NCBI GenBank assembly: GCA_003518745.1
Contig: DOYB01000082.1
Location: 1-7,891, forward strand
Length of the DNA: 7,891 bases
Direction: 5' to 3'
From: Selenomonas sp.
GTDB taxonomy: Bacteria; Bacillota; Negativicutes; Selenomonadales; Selenomonadaceae
A program made the position numbers and the translations under genes. The notes beneath the pieces were generated by a model. That model was not told where the DNA came from, searched no databases, and saw only the letters and a program-made list of their open reading frames with translations. This document shows, in pieces, positions 4,885 to 7,891 of the stretch (the stretch's first letter is position 1; each line of letters opens with the position of its first letter).

Positions 4885-5880
4885 ATGGATATAAATTGGA
4901 GCAGCCTCCTTGGGCATGATAAACAGATTTCACAGCTCAGGCAGATGCTGGATGAGCACAGGATGCCCCATGCGCTTCTCTTTTCGGGAGCTGAGGGCAT
5001 TGGCAAACGGCGTATCGCGGAAGTGCTGGCGGCGGCGCTGCTGTGCTCAGGGGAAGACTCGCCCTGCGGACACTGTGAGTCATGCCGCGCGCTTATGCGG
5101 GATGGGCATCCCGACTATCATCTGCTGGAGCCGGAGGCAGCAGGCAAGGCAGTACCAAGTATACGCATTGAACAGCTCAGGGCTATGCAGACGGAAATTG
5201 CCCGATTGCCTTTGATTTCGGGCTGCCGAGTTGTAATCATAGATCAGGCAGACCGCATGAATGAGGTTGCCGAGAACAGTCTTCTCAAAACCCTTGAGGA
5301 ACCTGTTGGGGAAACTTATTTCATTCTTGTAACCCATGCCAGGTCATCCCTGTTGGATACCATACGTTCACGATGTATCCCAATCAGCTTTGGGATGCTT
5401 TCGGCCGAGGTGGTTCAAATCGCCCTGGAGAAGCGTGGAGTTTTGCCGGAGCAGGCGAGGGAATTGGCAGCGCTTTCCGATGGCAGCCTGGGACATGCCA
5501 TAAGGCTTTATGAAAAAAATGGCCTAGAGCTCAGGGAGGATGCCCTTACGTTCTTGGAAACCATAGGGAAGCTTTCACCGGAGCAGATTTTTTCAAAGGG
5601 CAAGGACTTTGATGGTATGCCGAAGGAGCAGCTGTTGGAATGGCTTGGCTATCAATGTTCTTTGTTGCGGGACATCCTGGTACTTTATCAGGATGGGGGC
5701 AGTGAGGAAATATACCATCTTGATGTAAGAGAGCGGCTGCTCAGGCTTTTGACGTGCTTTTCTGAGAGCCGCGTCTTTCGTATGCTTTCCCTTGTCCGGG
5801 AAACACAGCGCCGCCTGCAGGCAAACGTAAACCTTCGCCTGCTGATGGAAGGCATGCTTTTGCGATGGAGAAGGACATGA
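4885..5880 (+). CDS. holB: DNA polymerase III delta prime subunit
   Basis: Delta prime is the stator of the clamp loader, which places the sliding beta clamp on primed DNA during replication. Seen in 331 residues: an AAA+ domain starting at about residue 8 (LGHDKQISQL), a P-loop GAEGIGKR at 35-42, and a zinc-binding set C54, C61, C64, C67. A Walker B-like VVIIDQAD is at 116-123, LLKTLEEP at 133-140, and the SRC arginine-finger motif is at 162-164. The base after the P-loop Lys encodes Arg rather than Ser/Thr, which fits a subunit that is not an active ATPase. The C-terminal third is helical, as in the clamp-loader collar. No Shine-Dalgarno sequence is seen before the ATG; it starts one base past yaaR, so translation is likely coupled. 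It is 13 bases before ricT. Confidence 0.95.
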   Translation: MDINWSSLLGHDKQISQLRQMLDEHRMPHALLFSGAEGIGKRRIAEVLAAALLCSGEDSPCGHCESCRALMRDGHPDYHLLEPEAAGKAVPSIRIEQLRAMQTEIARLPLISGCRVVIIDQADRMNEVAENSLLKTLEEPVGETYFILVTHARSSLLDTIRSRCIPISFGMLSAEVVQIALEKRGVLPEQARELAALSDGSLGHAIRLYEKNGLELREDALTFLETIGKLSPEQIFSKGKDFDGMPKEQLLEWLGYQCSLLRDILVLYQDGGSEEIYHLDVRERLLRLLTCFSESRVFRMLSLVRETQRRLQANVNLRLLMEGMLLRWRRT

Positions 5881-5893
5881 CAGGAGGAATCTT

Positions 5894-7084
5894 GTGCAGA
5901 CAATAGTTGGTGTCCGCTTTAAGAAGGCGGGCAAGATATATTATTTTAGTCCCGGCAGGCTGGAAATCAACCTTGGGGACGCGGTCATAGTCGAAACTGC
6001 CCGGGGCGTGGAGTATGGAAAGGTCGTGCTTGGCCCTAAAGAGGTGGAGGATGACGCGGCACCCGCGCCCGTAAAGCTGATACAGCGTAAGGCTACTGAT
6101 GCCGATACTGAACGCGTGGAGACAAACAAGCAGAAGGAAAAGGAAGCCTTTGCTATCTGTGAAAAAAAGATTTTGGAACATGAGCTTTCCATGAAGCTGG
6201 TTGATGTGGAGTATACCTTCGATGTCAACAAAATCGTATTCTATTTCACCGCGGAGGGCCGTATAGATTTCCGTGACCTTGTAAAGGATCTTGCCTCGGT
6301 TTTCCGTACACGCATTGAACTGCGCCAGATTGGCGTAAGGGATGAGGCAAAGCTCATTGGCGGTATGGGGGGATGCGGCAGGCCCCTTTGCTGCGCCTCC
6401 TTTCTTGGAGACTTTGAACCGGTGTCTATACGCATGGCGAAGGAGCAGAACCTGTCCCTTAATCCTGCCAAGATTTCCGGTATCTGCGGCAGGCTTATGT
6501 GCTGCTTGAAGTTTGAAAACGAATGCTATTGTGAACGCTTTCCCAAGAAGGAGCGCCCGAAGCCTCCGTCTCAGGGTAGCAGGGTTGTTACCATGGAGGG
6601 TGAGGGCAGGGTCATATCCCTGAACATGCAGCGACGTTCCGCGACGATACTGCTGGACGACAGCAAGACGGTGGTAGCTTCATGGGAAGACGTGGTGGAA
6701 AAAGAGGATTCTCAGGCAGCGGAGCACCGTTTTGAGGATGAGACCTTTGAAGTCGGTGAGTCTGAGGCCACGGAGCAGCCGGAAAAAACAAATCCCTACA
6801 AGGGCCGTCAGCAAAGGGACAGTGGCCCAAGGAAGAACCGTCATTTACCGAGAAAATCATCGGATATAGTGGCTGATATCCATGGCGAGGGAGAGCAGTT
6901 AAAGCCTCATCGCGACGGCTCCCGTGAATTTGATCGTAGGGAGCATAGACCGAGAAATGATAAACGGCACAGGCCGCCACGCAGGGATGGACAGCGGGGA
7001 GAACAGCAGGGCGGAAAACGCAGGGACCGCCGTGAGGGTGTATCGAGGAAACCTGCCGGAGATAATTCCGGTGTAGGAAAGTGA
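5894..7084 (+). CDS. ricT: RicT (YaaT), PSP1-domain iron-sulfur regulator, with long Arg-rich C-terminal tail
   Basis: In B. subtilis RicT joins RicA and RicF in a complex carrying [4Fe-4S] clusters, which assists RNase Y in mRNA maturation and affects sporulation, competence and biofilm formation. Seen in 396 residues: an N-terminal PSP1-type region (1-50, IVGVRFKKAGKIYYFSPG) and a conserved core at 85-215. Its cysteines are C161, C166 and C167 (GGCGRPLCCASF), then C198, C203, C204, C211 and C213, which supply cluster ligands. An SH3-like GSRVVTMEGEGRVISLN segment lies at 228-244. From about 265 to 396 the chain is charged and low-complexity, with about twenty Arg after residue 300 and KR/RR/RD runs; B. 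subtilis RicT, about 275 residues, lacks this. The start is GTG, six bases after AGGAGG (5882-5887). Its stop overlaps the possible GTG of the next gene by four bases. The tail looks disordered and could bind RNA, by composition only. Confidence 0.95.
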   Translation: MQTIVGVRFKKAGKIYYFSPGRLEINLGDAVIVETARGVEYGKVVLGPKEVEDDAAPAPVKLIQRKATDADTERVETNKQKEKEAFAICEKKILEHELSMKLVDVEYTFDVNKIVFYFTAEGRIDFRDLVKDLASVFRTRIELRQIGVRDEAKLIGGMGGCGRPLCCASFLGDFEPVSIRMAKEQNLSLNPAKISGICGRLMCCLKFENECYCERFPKKERPKPPSQGSRVVTMEGEGRVISLNMQRRSATILLDDSKTVVASWEDVVEKEDSQAAEHRFEDETFEVGESEATEQPEKTNPYKGRQQRDSGPRKNRHLPRKSSDIVADIHGEGEQLKPHRDGSREFDRREHRPRNDKRHRPPRRDGQRGEQQGGKRRDRREGVSRKPAGDNSGVGK

Positions 7085-7086
7085 GC

Positions 7087-7842
7087 ATGAGGCAGCCCTC
7101 GGTGGAGCTTGGACACTATGAGCGCATTGATGACCTGATGAAATGCGGAAGACGTATAATACAGGATACCAGGGAATTCTGTTTTTCCATGGATGCGATC
7201 CTGCTGGCTCATTTTCCGCGTTTCAAGAAGGACTTCTCCATATTGGAGCTGGGAACAGGGGCGGGAGTCATCCCGTTGATAATCGCGGATGACGCGGCCC
7301 ATATCGAGGCAATTGAACTGAATCCTGTAATGGCGGAGCTTGCCCGGAGAAATGTTTCCATGAACGCTTTGGAGGATCGTATACATATAACAGAGGGAGA
7401 TTTTAGGGAAATACAGGCTTATTATCAGAGGGAAAGCTTTGATATGGTTCTTGCGAATCCCCCATATCGTCCCGTTGATCAGGGCAAGGTGAGCCGGCTT
7501 AGCGGAAGGGCCAGGGCACGTCATGAATTTACAGCGACACTGGATGACGTTGTGAAGGCGGCCAGATATGCTCTCAGGTTTCACGGAACCTTTGTCATGG
7601 TTCACCTTCCGGAGCGGTTGGGAGAGATTATCGTTTCAATGCATGAGCATCGGCTTGAACCCAAGAGACTCAGAATGGTTCAGTCGCAGAAGGGAAAAGC
7701 TCCGAAAATCATGCTCATAGAGGCTGTGGCAGGAGCCACGCCGGGTGGGCTGAAGGTTATGCCGCCCCTCATAGTCAGGGAAGAAGACGGAAGCTATACA
7801 AAGGAGATTTTGGAAATCTATGGAATGCAGTCAGCAAACTGA
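7087..7842 (+). CDS. yabB: tRNA1(Val) adenine37-N6 methyltransferase-like protein (YabB/TrmN6 family)
   Basis: Members of this family methylate N6 of an adenine using S-adenosylmethionine; E. coli TrmN6 acts on A37 of tRNA1(Val). Seen in 251 residues: the SAM-binding motif I ILELGTGAGVIPL (52-64), an acidic motif II residue (E77 in AIELNP) and the N6-amine methyltransferase motif NPPY at 124-127. A basic, flexible stretch GRARARHEF at about 140-148 is typical of this family and may contact RNA. The C-terminal part completes the Rossmann-like fold. The ATG at 7087 is chosen because AGGA (7075-7078) lies eight bases before it; a GTG at 7081 overlaps the ricT stop but would leave only two bases. 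In B. subtilis yabA sits between ricT and yabB; here it is absent. The exact tRNA target cannot be read from sequence. Confidence 0.93.
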   Translation: MRQPSVELGHYERIDDLMKCGRRIIQDTREFCFSMDAILLAHFPRFKKDFSILELGTGAGVIPLIIADDAAHIEAIELNPVMAELARRNVSMNALEDRIHITEGDFREIQAYYQRESFDMVLANPPYRPVDQGKVSRLSGRARARHEFTATLDDVVKAARYALRFHGTFVMVHLPERLGEIIVSMHEHRLEPKRLRMVQSQKGKAPKIMLIEAVAGATPGGLKVMPPLIVREEDGSYTKEILEIYGMQSAN

Positions 7843-7891
7843 AGGCCGTGAACCGGGGATTCTGTATCTTTCAGCAACACCAATAGGCAAT
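7820..7891 (+). CDS. rsmI: 16S rRNA (cytidine1402-2'-O)-methyltransferase RsmI, N-terminal fragment
   Basis: The first 24 codons are present before the window ends. The frame reads MECSQQTEGREPG, then ILYLSATPIGN, which matches the N-terminal glycine-rich SAM motif of RsmI (family pattern LYLV-TPIGN-L-D). RsmI 2'-O-methylates C1402 in the 16S rRNA decoding centre. The ATG at 7820 overlaps the last 23 bases of the preceding methyltransferase gene, and AAGGAG (7801-7806) lies 13 bases before it. No other standard start codon is seen in this frame before the motif. In B. subtilis rsmI also follows yabB, with the small gene yazA in between; here that gene is absent. The gene is cut by the window edge, not broken. 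Confidence 0.9.
   Translation, partial: MECSQQTEGREPGILYLSATPIGN

Noticed and set aside
6907..7605. 232-codon minus-strand frame across the ricT-yabB junction
   Set aside because: It is a shadow of two real genes; no recognisable motif and no promoter or ribosome binding site.

Overview
The window reads as chromosomal housekeeping DNA from a Bacillota (Firmicutes) bacterium, probably an anaerobe. The gene set (short NfeD plus FloA, a DUF1659/DUF2922 pair, a reverse-type rubrerythrin, and the yaaR-holB-ricT-yabB-rsmI order known from Bacillus subtilis), strong GGAGG-type ribosome binding sites and moderate GC content would fit the Negativicutes (Selenomonas-like). That placement is an inference from gene content, not a measured phylogeny. 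I see no mobile element, CRISPR array, rRNA or tRNA.

Layout. Bases 1-94 hold no gene but carry a pronounced inverted-repeat structure. On the minus strand, reading 2245 to 95, lies a three-gene operon: a short NfeD membrane protein, the flotillin-like scaffold FloA, and an unrecognised 160-residue protein with an N-terminal membrane anchor, a Pro-rich and acidic middle and a basic C-terminal end. A roughly 115-base divergent intergenic region separates it from a plus-strand pair of ~70-residue proteins (DUF1659, DUF2922) that ends at a strong terminator. A 13-codon upstream ORF may precede that pair. Next come a rubrerythrin with its own promoter and terminator, and a bacterial RNase HI with an N-terminal hybrid-binding domain.

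From 4374 to the window end is a tight information-processing operon: yaaR (DUF327), holB (clamp-loader delta prime), ricT (iron-sulfur RNase Y accessory protein, PSP1 family), a yabB/trmN6-type tRNA adenine-N6 methyltransferase and the first 24 codons of rsmI. The order matches the B. subtilis yaaR-holB-ricT-yabA-yabB-yazA-rsmI cluster, except that yabA is missing between ricT and yabB and yazA is missing between yabB and rsmI. RicT also carries a C-terminal Arg-rich, probably disordered tail of about 120 residues.

Most of the window is ordinary. The parts worth a second look are the uncharacterised third gene of the flotillin operon, the terminator-like hairpin antisense to the floA 3' end, the candidate leader ORF before DUF1659, the RicT tail, and the inverted repeats at the left edge.
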